Source: Ustilaginoidea virens
Lineage: Eukaryota; Ascomycota; Sordariomycetes; Hypocreales; Clavicipitaceae
Direction: 5' to 3'
Assembly (NCBI RefSeq): GCF_000687475.1
Contig: NC_057316.1
Location: 2,728,001 to 2,792,000, forward strand
Length of the DNA stretch: 64,000 nt
Part shown: in pieces, positions 1 through 10,774 of the stretch
Position numbering within the stretch: position 1 is the first letter of the stretch
Layout: each line of letters opens with the position of its first letter
Program-made: the position numbers and the translations under genes
The notes under the pieces: generated by a model
Database searches by the model: none
What the model was told of the DNA's origin: nothing
What the model saw: the letters and a program-made list of their open reading frames with translations, nothing else

Positions 1-473
1 CGAAGCCCTAGGGCCACGCACGTGGCTTGCGTACATCATGCAAACATGGCGAATCACACTCACAAACTAATCAGCCGTTGTTCACGGCCCTTGTTCAGCT
101 TCAAGAGCGAAGCAATGGTATTCCTGCTTCCGCCATTCTGTATGCACGCGATTCATGCGCATTCCTCGCATCAAAATGCCTTTGGGTCGCTTACTTTTTT
201 CTCTGGGTATCTACATTATTCTTGCCGGGCCAACGTCAGATGTACATAAAAAACGTACAGTGCAAACTGTAAAGCCGGCTGCTTGCGCTCCCAGGCAAAA
301 CGCGCGCGCAGCACGAACCAGCGACCGACACCAATAAAACTCCCCGAGTAAGAGCATTGCTACGCTTCCATAAAGATCCAGGTCGCGACGTCCAGGAACA
401 CAACCACCGAGTGTGGCAAGGGGGAAAGAATAAAACGTGCGTCATGTGTTATGCCACACCCCGTTGGTTGCGC
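1..473. other. Intergenic, downstream of the copper-fist gene
   Basis: No open frame here shows family features or plausible splice structure. This is the 3' side of the minus-strand copper-fist gene, so part of it is probably its 3' UTR. I see no RNA gene. Confidence 0.5.
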
Positions 474-2240
474 TCAAGGATGATCGTTGCCTGGGCCTTG
501 CGCCGCCGGACCGGAAATGTTGTGAATAGTGCATCCGATGCATTGACAATCGTCGCCGCATGGACAACTCGACCCTTGGCCGGCACAGGCGTCGTCAAAC
601 GGGTAGCTGACGAAGAAGAAATCACTCGCAGATAACGCCTGCTCTTCGCTTATGCCCGACGCTGCGTCTGACGGCGTCTGCGCAGCAACAGGCGACCACG
701 TTCCGTCGGGGTTGACTGTATTGGGAGTCGACGTTCCGTGAGAGGCTCCGTTTGCCATTTCTTCGTGCTCGCCATTCGAGCCATTCGAGCCACTCGCAAT
801 AGCCGCCGGCCCGTTCAGAGTCGATCCATTGCCATTTGCATGAGCAGGCGGCCCCTTGTCCGAATCTTCCCTCAATGTGTTCCAAGCTGAGCGCACATAG
901 TTTTTGGTCGCCTCGTTGTAGGGATGAGCTGCGCATCCAATGCACTGGCAAGAATCACCACAGCTGCAATGATGTGATGTCCAGGCGGATCCATTCGGCG
1001 TGGTCGGAGGTTGCTGCATGGGCACTGCTCCTGCCATGGCGAATGGAGGGCAGGCCCCCGGTTGGCCAAACGTCATGGCTGCCATGAATTGCCTCCATTG
1101 CTCGGGCTGGAGGGGCTGCATGTAAGAGCCGTACTGCGGAGGGTAGTTGAAGATGCTGGGTTGCGCATAAAAAGGATACAGCCCGTTTCCCATGGCCACG
1201 CCCTGTTCAAACGGATGATGCATCATGGCCGGGCTTGGTGGGAAGTGTATTCCGGGAGGGGACATGATCCCGGCAGTCGACTCCTTGATGTGAGCGTTGT
1301 ATGAAGGCTGGGGAGAGCAGCAACTTTCGGCCTTTTGCTCCGCCTTGTCCTTTGCGCTTGGTGGGGGTGTTGGCCCGGGAGGGATGTCGATTTGCAATGA
1401 TGACTTTTGGCCGCCGCCGCTGCTGCCACAGCAGCTTTTGGCGGCTCGGGAGCTCGAGGTTCCAGAACCATTCGCTGGGCCATCGGTTTCCCCATCTGCT
1501 GCGGGTTCCGGGTTGCCTGGAGCAGGTATCGTGGAAGGCGGCATGGTGTAGGGAAACAGCGGAAAGTTTGCTTGACTGGTGACGACTGACCCGTCGCTAG
1601 GTGCCATGGCCATGGTTCCGTAGAGTGACGCGTCCGACATGGGAGTGGTTGAACCGTCGGTCGTTCTCATTTGCTGCGCAGTCAGTCCGTTGTAGGGCGG
1701 CATGACATTCAACTGGCTCGTGTCCATCCTCTGCAAGCCGGCAATATCAACCGACTGCTTCCTACAAGACGTCGACTTTGTACCCTGCTTGTGCACTCGA
1801 AACCCAGCATGACCATGCTTCGAAGGACTAGGGGGTGTCGTGGCACGACTGGAGGCGTCATTGTCAGTCGCGTGGGCAGGACTGGCGGTATTCGACGTCC
1901 CACACCGACACTTTTGTTTTCTGGGAATGGCGGCAGTGACAGCTGCGCATGCACAAGGTCGCGAGGAAGGGTGAGGACACGAGCTCAACGGTCTACCAGG
2001 CTTCCGTACCGGCACCATGAGACGTTCATTTGCGTGTGTGCATTTAGTTGAGCGATGGCCGCGGATGCAAGGCTCGCTGCGGGAGAACTATGTGATTAGC
2101 CATCAAGATTCGCAACTGAGTCCATGACCGCGGCGGTTCTTCCACCAGAAAAGCGGCTCGAGGCTCGAGGGAGGCAGCAGGTATTCAGAAGTAGCGCAGC
2201 ACACGTACCACGCCATTTTCTGGCCGTTGATCAAAGGCAT
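474..2240 (-). CDS. Copper-fist transcription factor, GRISEA/Mac1/Cuf1 family
   Basis: Nuclear copper-sensing regulator; in this family it activates copper uptake genes when copper is scarce. Two exons: 2240-2209 and 2076-474, with a 132-nt intron (GTACGT...CGCAG) that splits a Cys codon, giving about 544 residues. The joined N-terminus begins MPLINGQKMACEPC and continues with RGHRSTKCTHANERL, the zinc-binding and minor-groove part of the copper fist, then KPGRPLSSCPH and a Cys-rich CRCGT segment. The C-terminal half has two copper-sensor motifs of the form CxCxxxCxCxxCxxH (CSCGDSCQCIGCAAH and CPCGDDCQCIGCTIH), the second near the C-terminus. The middle is low-complexity Ser/Pro/Gly/Asn. The start is at 2240 because an ATG at 2018 would remove half of the DNA-binding domain. 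The family call is firm; the regulon is inferred from the family. Confidence 0.93.
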
Positions 2241-4504
2241 TATCGAGAATAGACCTGGTCAGGCACTTTGAACGCAGGCAGACGAGGCAACCGCGCAAGG
2301 TGAGTCCTTGACCAACGGAACCAGAGTTCCCAGAGTTGGATCGCCGGGGGGGGGGGGAGGGGGGGGCAAGCCGGACGCTCACAACACAACGACGGAAGCC
2401 ACGAGTCGATGTGGAAGCCAGAGCGGAGCCCGTATGAAAACTTTAAAAACTGGTGACGCCAACGGGCTCGACATGCAGTGCAAACTATGGTTGACGGGTC
2501 AGGTCAGGTTGGAAGCGTTTCTCGGATTGGTATGGTTTGTTCGAATGGTGGGGAGGAGGGGTGCGGGACAAGTGAGAGAGGTTCGAGTGGAACAAATTGG
2601 GGGTGGAGGAATCCGGACGGATGAAGATCGCCAGACAAAGACTCTGGTCGTCGCGGCAAAAGGGTTGGGGTTTCCAAAGTCGAGGGCAAGCCAAGTTGGA
2701 TCAAAGACGCAAAGTGGCAAAGGAAACATGCGCAAGCATGGCGAAGAGGAGGGAAAACGGCCCGGTGCTCTCAGCGCATCTCGCATGTTCAGAAGCCCCA
2801 CGTGCGGAGGAGGGGGGGGGTTTCATCGAGGCCGAGAGTACCAGTGCAGACAGCAACAGGCGCTGGCATCTGGCATCTGGTACCTGGCACCTGGCAGGCA
2901 GCCCAGCCACGTCCATTGTTAAAGCCCGTCAATACAGGTCTGCGGAGCACCTGGCTAAACATCACTCAACCTGCAGTCACTTTCTCTCTCGCCTAGGTAC
3001 CTAGGTAGATTCATGTACCTACCACTTTTGCCCCTTTGCCCCGCCACACTGGTGCTGGGAGACGCTAAGCGCGGCTAATGACTGGTGAAATGTGGAGCAG
3101 CCGTCAGACGCCGTTTGGCTTATCCCGCGTTCGGCCACCGTTTCGTCCAGGACTCCAGAACCATCATCATCGTCATATCATGTCTTTGCTTGTTGTCTGT
3201 TGAATCGATTTCCCCCGCCTCGCCAAGCTGGCGTTGCATGTGCCCCCCCCCCGTGCCCAACCCAACACATGAAAAGCCTACGCCGTCGCCAACGCAAGGC
3301 TAGGCCAGAGACCAGTCGCAACCTTCAGCCTAGTTGATGCACACACAGTGCGGGCTAGGCCCCTTCTTGACAGGGCTCCTCTGAAACAGGCAACCCGGTC
3401 CAGCACGGTGCAAAGTCTACCATCATGCACGTCTTCCTTCTCGTCCTTGGTTCTGCGCCAGAAGCGCATCTTAGGCAGAGTCAGAAATGAGCAAGTTTCC
3501 ATTGGGCCATCGCCGAAGGAGTACTTCAGCCGCGACCTGTTCTTCCGTTCGCCTCAGATCCTCCTCCTCCCCCCCCCCCCCACAACCGGAGGCACAGACA
3601 GTGCCAGATACCACTTGTCGTCTTTGCTCCATGGGCCGGGCCGCGCCAAGCTGGTTCCCAGTGACAGACAGCACGTCCGACATGGCGCAGCAAATATAGC
3701 TGTTGATCTCTCGGAGATTATCTCGGAGCTGTCTTGCCATTGACAAGCCGAACGGAATACTCCGCGCCACGACTAGAAATCCGAGTTGGCATATACATAC
3801 CCTACGCGAGGCCTACTGCGTACATATGTGGTTGTCGTTCTAGCTCGTGCCGTTATTCCTAGTCAACTATTGTGCACAACGAAAACCACTCCAGGAATTG
3901 AGAGATGAGTCTAAAAAAAGACTGGCCGTCATTGGAAATCACCAGAGATGGCGATTGCTGGGTTGCTCTTGGACTACATGGCTTGGCCTGTGCCATGTTC
4001 CATGATGCATGATGCAATAGGTCAGATTGGCAAGCAGCGATAGTCGCTTTCAACTGAATCGGCAGCAACACTTGTGCGTAAAAGCGTTGCGTCTCCCTTA
4101 CAGTGTGACGAGGCCACCTGCGAGTAAAGTGCATGAATACGGACCTGGGTGCCAAGATAGATAGATCCTCAATCAAGTCGTGGGCAAAGCCGAGTGCCAT
4201 GGCAAGCCATCTTTTCGTCCGAGCATTTCAATGCACGTCGCCGAGTATCCAGGCGTTATACAACAAGTGATACAATGCCATGTTATAGTCGAAAGAATGA
4301 CTTGGAGGCCGCCTCGGCGCTTTCAAAGCCAGTCCCAGCAGCGTGACATGGTAGCAAAGGATGCCGGCTCCTAGTAACATGCTCCCGTGAGACGGCTCTT
4401 CGGCATGTTGCCAGTCGCACGCACGGTATCACGGATCCATTCATATCGACGTCCAGGCCCCAGACGGACCTATCCACTATCTCGGTGCAATTACAGCTTT
4501 GATA
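2241..4504. other. Intergenic, likely promoter of the copper-fist gene
   Basis: No supported gene. It contains an interrupted G tract around 2347-2366, direct repeats of CTGGCATC/CTGGCACC near 2862-2896, nested copies of the palindrome TACCTAGGTA around 2992-3006, and a C run near 3571-3580. Frames on both strands look like chance ORFs: proline/serine- or glycine-rich with no domain. A short unannotated transcript cannot be excluded. Confidence 0.5.
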
Positions 4505-4929
4505 TCATGGGTGCCCGTCCTTCTCAGAAACATCCGAATCGGCAAACATATCTACAGCGCGCATGCGCTTTCGCTGCTTTGTTCGGCCTGCCGACTCCTG
4601 GCTGCCGACATCTTCCCTGTCGTCCTCGTCCTCGTCGTCATCTCTGCTTTGGTTCTCATCCCCAAGTGCAACTGCTTCATCCATAGGCTCTCCCTGCAGC
4701 TCGTCGTCGTCAACAGGTTCCCCTGCCACGTCGTCGTCATCAATAGGCTCTCCTTCAACGTCCTCTTCGTCCATCGGCTCGCCCATCACATCGCCATCCA
4801 TGAGCGCTTCTTCGTCGACGCAGACCAGGTTAGCAGACCCGATTGCTGCCCTTGACGCGCCTGGCTCTTCCTTCGAAGCTGGCAAGGCCTCCACCGATTT
4901 CCACTTGCTACTGCCGTTCTGCGCTGCCG

Positions 4930-4971
<42 letters not shown>

Positions 4972-6964
4972 CGGTCTTGGGCAAGCTACTCAGCGACGGC
5001 GGAGACTCAAACGTCTGCACAAACAGATCATGAGACTCTGCTGGGAAAACGCACCATCCCTCCCAAAGGTTGAGTATGAGGCTGATGCTTCTCTTCCACT
5101 TCTCCGCTCGAAGTCGCCCCCAACCCAGCTTTTCGGCCATCGAGCCGAGCCATTCAAAGACTTTGTGTTCCCGGAGAGCCGTCTCGAATAACTGCCGAAA
5201 CCGCCAAGCGTGGCGAACACCGCTGGCTGACGATGAAGAAAGGACATCGTTCACCACGTACAGCGCCACCAAGCTAGCACTGCTCGTATCTAGGCTTTCA
5301 TTCGTGAGTGACTCGTCCGCGCCCGTGGCAGCATCTTTCAGCTTAGGCTCCTGCCTCTTTTCCGGGTTTGCAGACGTCAAAGAGAGCGGCTTCAGTACGT
5401 TAGCAACAATCATCTCTACAACCTCATCTGCTCCTCGGCTGGCGTGCGTGATGGCAAATGTCGTCACTCTGGCAATATCGCCCTTCCGCAACTTGCCCAA
5501 CGTGGTTGGCAACCTAGCCAGAAGATGAGCAAGTTTGGCCTTGTCAAGGGGGTTCAAAAACACTTTTTCTGTTTCGGGACCGTTGGTATCGCCATTCCCC
5601 TCCCCAACCATCTCGTCATCATCCGACGAAATGTATTCTGCATCGGACACAAACTCTTCCAGAGAAGTCGTGTACTCGAACAGCAACGTCTTCTCCGGCG
5701 ATTTCCACGCATGCCCACCGTCAAACAGGGGGACGTATTTTCCTTTTCGTTGGTTGATTTCCGACCCCGTTACGACCTGCCAAAGCCGCCATCGATACCA
5801 AACACCGCCCTGGCTTCTGGCATCCCATATCCAAGCCCACCGTTCTTCTCGTTGAACTTCGGGTCGCGACATGAGGAGCGCTTCGAATTCTGGTCCGTGC
5901 TGCAAAGCACCTTCAATGGCTTTGTTGATCAGCTGAATGGTCTTCACATCTTGTGGCGGCTTCACGGGGATGTGAAGAAGGTTTGCTCGACTTATGCCGG
6001 CACCCGCTGGGCCGTACGACGAAGGAGGAGCGAACCCGCGATGAAACCCTTGCTGATGATGGCTATTCCTGTCGCGGCCGTTTTTTCCTTCCACTGGCTT
6101 TGCTCCAAATGGGTGTGCGCCGGGTGTCGAGGAGGACATGGCGGAAAGACCCGCCGAGGCTACCACGGCAGAGGACAAGTGTCGATGCAGCGACAAGTAG
6201 TATCCGTAGCCCAGGTAGCGATTCTGTAGAGTGCTCACAGCTGCATCCATTTCGTTTGCCGGAGTGTCTTGCGCAAGAGTGACAATGGCAATGGTAGACT
6301 TCCTTTCCGAACCTTCAGCACCAGCGACTGGCAGTATCTTGACATTTTCCACGTTTAGATTGTTCGGCATCAGTGCCTTTACCGCCGCTGGCGATGTTCC
6401 GGAAGGCATGTTTGTAAGCCGGAGTGTAGGTTTCGAAACAGCCTTTTCTTCGTTCCGGTCTTTTGCGTCGCCAACATCATCGTCATCGCTCGCATGGAAA
6501 GCGTGGGCAACCAAGGAGGTTCTTGCGGAAGTTTCCGTTTCCTCCGGAGCGGATATGCTCGGTCGGTCTCCCGGGTCCAGCCGCCCCGTGAAATCGTTGA
6601 ACGATCTCTTCTTTGCAAACGATTTCGGTGCAGGTCCCAAACTTCCGGGGCCGCTTTTCAATCCAGAAGAAACAAAGTGTCTCTTGGAGGCGCCGTGTCC
6701 AGGACCGCCAAAACCATGCTTTTTAAGTCTCGACGAGCCTCCGAACCTGCCAAAAGACTCTTCATCTTCCTGTTCATTATCGTCACGATCAAAGCTCTTG
6801 ACAAAATCGGCGTAAACGGCGGCAGTCTCGGCAGCCTCACGCTTTCGTTTGGCCTCGGCCTCGGCCTTTTGGCGTTCGAAGGCAGATTGCTTGGTAGGCT
6901 TTTGAAGCTTGGCCTTTACGTCGGGGAATCCGGGGAATCCGGAAAATCCATTTCCGTCAGACAT
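4505..6964 (-). CDS. SR140/U2SURP-like U2 snRNP-associated protein (RRM, SURP, CID)
   Basis: Nuclear pre-mRNA splicing factor associated with the U2 snRNP. Intronless, 819 residues. Residues about 15-50 are a charged helical segment (AFERQKAEAEAKRKREA). A degenerate RRM-like region lies at about 178-268. A SURP module lies at about 337-393, with IQLINKAIEGALQHGPEFEALL and then an aromatic stretch ending WYRWRLW. A CID/RPR domain spans about 470-645 and includes LARLPTTLGKLRKGDIARV and LVALYVVNDVLSSS. The tail has 11 glutamines (667-677), an acidic repeat of GEPxDxD units (about 725-763) and a conserved-looking DMFADSD near the end. The domain order matches SR140. The RRM is weak by eye, and the tail lacks an obvious cwf21 segment. 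ATG at 6964 is the first in frame. Confidence 0.9.
4934..4966 (-). repeat. CAG/CTG trinucleotide repeat encoding polyglutamine
   Basis: Eleven perfect CTG units on the plus strand (CAG on the coding strand) encode 11 consecutive glutamines in the SR140-like protein, between the CID domain and the acidic repeats. Its length probably varies between strains; that is inference. Confidence 0.95.
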
Positions 6965-7745
6965 TGTAGAGATATCAATGTTCCTGCGCGCGGCAGGACA
7001 TGCTCATGAGCTGCGGTCGCGATTGAGAGCCTGGCTTGACTCATTCAGATTACTCCGTAGAGTAGGTACAATAGGTATGCAGGCTATTGGTGATGTTGCT
7101 CCCATGGGGGCAAAACGGCACCGGTAGAAGCATATGTGGGTCCTTGCTTCGCACTACGCCCCTGACGATTGCATATGGAGTACCAGGTAGGGTCCGCGGA
7201 CCTGAACATTCAGAATTTCAGACCTTAATATTAGAAACGTCCTGCAAAGCTATGTCCTTCAAGTGCCTACCTTAGGTACCGTATTCAAGGTAGCTCACCT
7301 GCACTTCTCAGAAGAAGATACAATTCTGCTTCATACAAACAGCAATATACCAAGCACTTTATATATGCGTAGATTTTTCCTGTTCCGAGATATAGTCAAG
7401 CAGTGGACGGGTATCTGTCGACATATGCCAGCAAATTCGCCCCAAAAGCTACCAGTTTCGCTGAGGATGATGCCAGGTAGGTATTCTTCAGCATAATACA
7501 ACGGCAAGTCTCTCCGATCGGCCGCATGCTTCATTCGAGACTAGCAGCTAGCACTGCCCCAGCTGCCCAAGGTGCCAAGTCCGCCTCTGGCATTGAAATG
7601 TCGCCCTGATGTCTTGTGCCGTGGAACTAAACGTTTGGGTCACCCTCGAACGATGTTGCGCCAAAAATCGGACGTGGCCACGCCACAACTAATGACGACT
7701 CGGGACCTTTTATATCCCATGCCGACAAAGGAGAAGCAAACAGCC

Positions 7746-7791
<46 letters not shown>

Positions 7792-7862
7792 AGAGAGAGA
7801 GAGAGAGCTTAATTGGACGGCACCCTTTACTTCATAAATTTTACTAGCCATTGACGTTTCGG
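6965..7862. other. Intergenic, between the SR140-like and SET genes
   Basis: Upstream of the minus-strand SR140-like gene and downstream of the minus-strand SET gene. No coding potential recognised. It holds the long A tract described separately. Confidence 0.5.
7747..7807. repeat. A42 homopolymer followed by a GA dinucleotide repeat
   Basis: About 42 consecutive A residues, then roughly nine GA units. It lies just beyond the 3' end of the SET gene. Exact lengths may be sequencing or assembly sensitive. Confidence 0.9.
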
Positions 7863-9618
7863 TCAGCTGAAGTCGTCTTCATGCTCGCTGAGTATCGTGC
7901 CTTGCGGTGCTTGCCCGACTGGGGGGTTCTCAACCGACCCAAGATATGCAATCACGTCGTGGTTAGCCAGAAGGAAGTCTCGCTACATCACGACGTTAAT
8001 TAGCGTTCGGAGTAGGCGTATGAAAATGACGAGTCAATCATTGGGCAATGTCCAGAGGAAAGTATACACACCTCACGTTCCAGAGTCCTGACGGCGCTAG
8101 CCATTACCTTTCTCTCCACCTCTTTCAATGTCTGTGCCGCCGCAACACGCTCCGACCTCAATACGCCTGCTTGCTGCAAGGCTTCGAGTTCAGCGTCTGA
8201 TGGACCCCTATCGGCTCGGACCAGTTGTTCCTCTACCGTTTGGTGGAGTGCCGAAACGGCGCGCAGCTCGAAAACTTTGCATAATGGATGACCACGGATG
8301 AGGTTTTCGAAGTCGTGCACGCGGTCTGTCACGTCGGCATCTTGCCACAGCAAACGCAGCTCCCGGCCTCCCGAGACATCCTGGAGAAGCTGGAACGATA
8401 GGCCATCTTCCTCGTTGAGGCACATCAAGTACACAAATGGCGAATACCACGTGGCAAGTCCCGGTTCTCCTCCCTTTCCTTCCTCTGTCGCTAGAGATAA
8501 TGTAACAAGCGGTGATTCGCCAAAAACATGCAACTTGGCTTTGGCGAGAGGGTCATCGGGAAGTGGATCTAGAGGCAAGCTCAGTTTGTAAACGGCGTTG
8601 GCTGAGTCGATGAAGCCGTAGCTGAAGAGCATCTCGGATGCGGGCTTGGCATCTCCATATGAAATCGTCACCTCTTCACCAGCTGCGAGACTCGTCCCCG
8701 GACGAACGGCAAGTAAAACCTCGTCTTTTGTGTTTTCATCATAATACGCGGCTGGTAACCCTGAATGATTGACCATGTCAAGCCCAGGGACCATGCTGGT
8801 TCCAGACCTAGGAAGCTCCAAACATCTCGACCGATACCAAGCGTCTGCCAAAATCCAGTCCTCCAATGAGACCGTTTCATCTTTCCAGAATAGGGCATTC
8901 CAGAATGCAAGGCCCATGGACTTCTCACGCAGCTGGCCGAATTCGTCGGCCAGCCTGATGAACTTTGCTTTCAAGGCAGTCTATAGTAGTTATTAGTCCC
9001 CCACCACTCCACTGCGGATATGCAGAAACGCAGAGGCGGAAAAAAAAAAAAAAAGAGGAACGGTGGCCCTAGTCACGCCAAGTTTTGTTTGCCTTTCCCT
9101 TACCTCTAGGGATGTGCCGTGCAGGAGAATACGTTCTGGTTCGGTCCACATTGTTGGAACAGGTACGGGACGGGGTAGGAAGCGAATATATTTTGTCCAA
9201 GGAGTTGGCGTTAGGCCCCCGGGGCGTCGAGTTTGAGTCAGATGCGATATGAGGTAAAGCATCATGTCATGTCTTGTTGACTGGTGATTTTGGTCAGCCC
9301 TTGACCAACCCGCTGGTGGGGAGGATATCGACCAGGCCTTACCAACCCTCCAGCTACTTCCAGCAACTGTTTGAAATTCCCATCAACCTTGGCATACCCG
9401 TCAACGGCTTCCGCGGATAGAACCAAGTCGTGAGGAACTTGAAGCAACACACTCGTCTTCTCACTGGAGCTTTGCTTGCTGACGCTTTTGAATTGGGACT
9501 CAGCCAGCAATCCGACACCCTTTTCATCCCCAACCTCTTTAAGTATCACGTTTTGAAAGCACACATTGTTGACGTGTGCCCACGCGGGGAACGCATCAAT
9601 CGGAAGTTGAGCTGGCAT
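7863..9618 (-). CDS. SET-domain protein lysine methyltransferase (LSMT/SETD3-like)
   Basis: AdoMet-dependent protein lysine methyltransferase of the split-SET class related to plant Rubisco LSMT, animal SETD3 and yeast Rkm enzymes. Four exons: 9618-9343, 9280-9104, 8980-8072 and 7982-7863, all with phase-0 GT-AG introns of 62, 123 and 89 nt; total 493 residues. Residues 1-60 carry the SET N-flank (AWAHVNNV, then GVGLLAES). After an inserted helical region come the catalytic DMVNHS (about 219-224) and EEVTISYGD (about 253-261), followed by a C-terminal helical substrate-binding region. The fourth exon adds RDFLLANHDVIAYLG and ends at the stop at 7863. Reading through the last intron would give a shorter, implausible tail. 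The substrate cannot be told from sequence; ribosomal protein or cytosolic factors are usual. Confidence 0.88.
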
Positions 9619-10774
9619 CTTGGAGATGGGCCATGCATCAGGGTTTCGAGGATCAGAAAGGTTGGTCAGTGAAGCTGAATTTCTCCGGTGAAGTGTTGCT
9701 GAATCAAATCATTCTGGCCAAACGGATGGGCTAGGAGAACACATAACAATGCCGGTCGCTTGTGGATGACAAGACAGTTTGGCAATGCTCAACTGTATCC
9801 AATTAATTGACAGTTGGATTTGGCATTGGGTCAATGCAGTGGCGTCTGCTGGGTCTGATGGGGTGGTTGACCCGCTGAATGTGCACTGCACGTGGTTTCT
9901 GGGCTCAGCAACTGCGGCTGGTTTCCAGCGCCCAGTGCTGGTTAGAACCCGCTGGAGGGCCCAAGGGCTCTCACAGCCTGTATGTGGTCTTGCAGCGACG
10001 ATAAAAAGCCAGTGCCATCAATCAATTAACGTGCCGGCTTCCCGTTGCAGCCGGCACGATGAGAATCCACAACGTTGAGCAATTTCCCTGTCCGTTTCGG
10101 ATAATGTGCTGCTGCCTGTATCATGCTCAAGAGGCAGGACTCGGGACCAAGGTAAACCAGACGTCTTCCGAGGGTAACCATGGGCACTCTGTGCCATGTG
10201 ACAGATTTTCTTGTTCGCCATTTGTGTCCTCCTGCTCCTCCTGCTACTCCGTACAGAGCACACGGACAATGATGAACGCCCAGCAGCATGAGACATGCTC
10301 CCTCATGATTATGCGCAGCGTCGCCTTGAATCATCTGCCGCCAAGAAGCAGGAGCCGTCAATGACCACTGGTGGTGACACAATCCTCCCAGTGCCTGCAT
10401 GTGGTGAATGCGCCGCTGGAAGCCTGGAACTTGCTCATGTCACTGCATGTGCGCACGTGGCGTCGGGTTGGCCCAGCTGCAGCTGCTACAATTGTTTGCC
10501 AGTTGCTCCGGGCGGCTACTTGCGCAAGAGGTGACTGAAAGTACCCGTGCACTTCATAAGCAACCTTCGGTACCATAGCGGGTCGTGTCCACGAGGTACC
10601 TAGTCTATGGCCCCGCTCTCGTCGGGACCTGCGGTAACAACCAGGCGCACCTGCACCTGTGCAGGTTGATCCGTTCTCCTTGTCTCAAAAGTACCAGATT
10701 CCGTAAAGCCAGCCCAACTGCCCTGTTCCGAGCCGGTTATATGATATCTTCACGGCGGCTCACCATTGACGCAA
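9619..10774. other. Intergenic, divergent promoter region (SET / SulP)
   Basis: Lies between the start of the minus-strand SET gene and the plus-strand transporter, so it should contain both promoters. No frame resembles a known protein. No RNA gene or large repeat seen. Confidence 0.5.

Noticed and set aside
2308..3004. Overlapping plus-strand frames of 204 and 135 residues upstream of the copper-fist gene
   Set aside because: They start across a G tract and contain low-complexity and repeat-derived residues. No splice structure or family pattern. Treated as promoter DNA.
5444..6229. Plus-strand frame of 261 residues
   Set aside because: Antisense to the SR140-like coding sequence, with no domain of its own.
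10018..10400. Minus-strand frame of 124 residues between SET and SulP genes
   Set aside because: No recognisable pattern, several overlapping alternatives, and it sits where two divergent promoters are expected.
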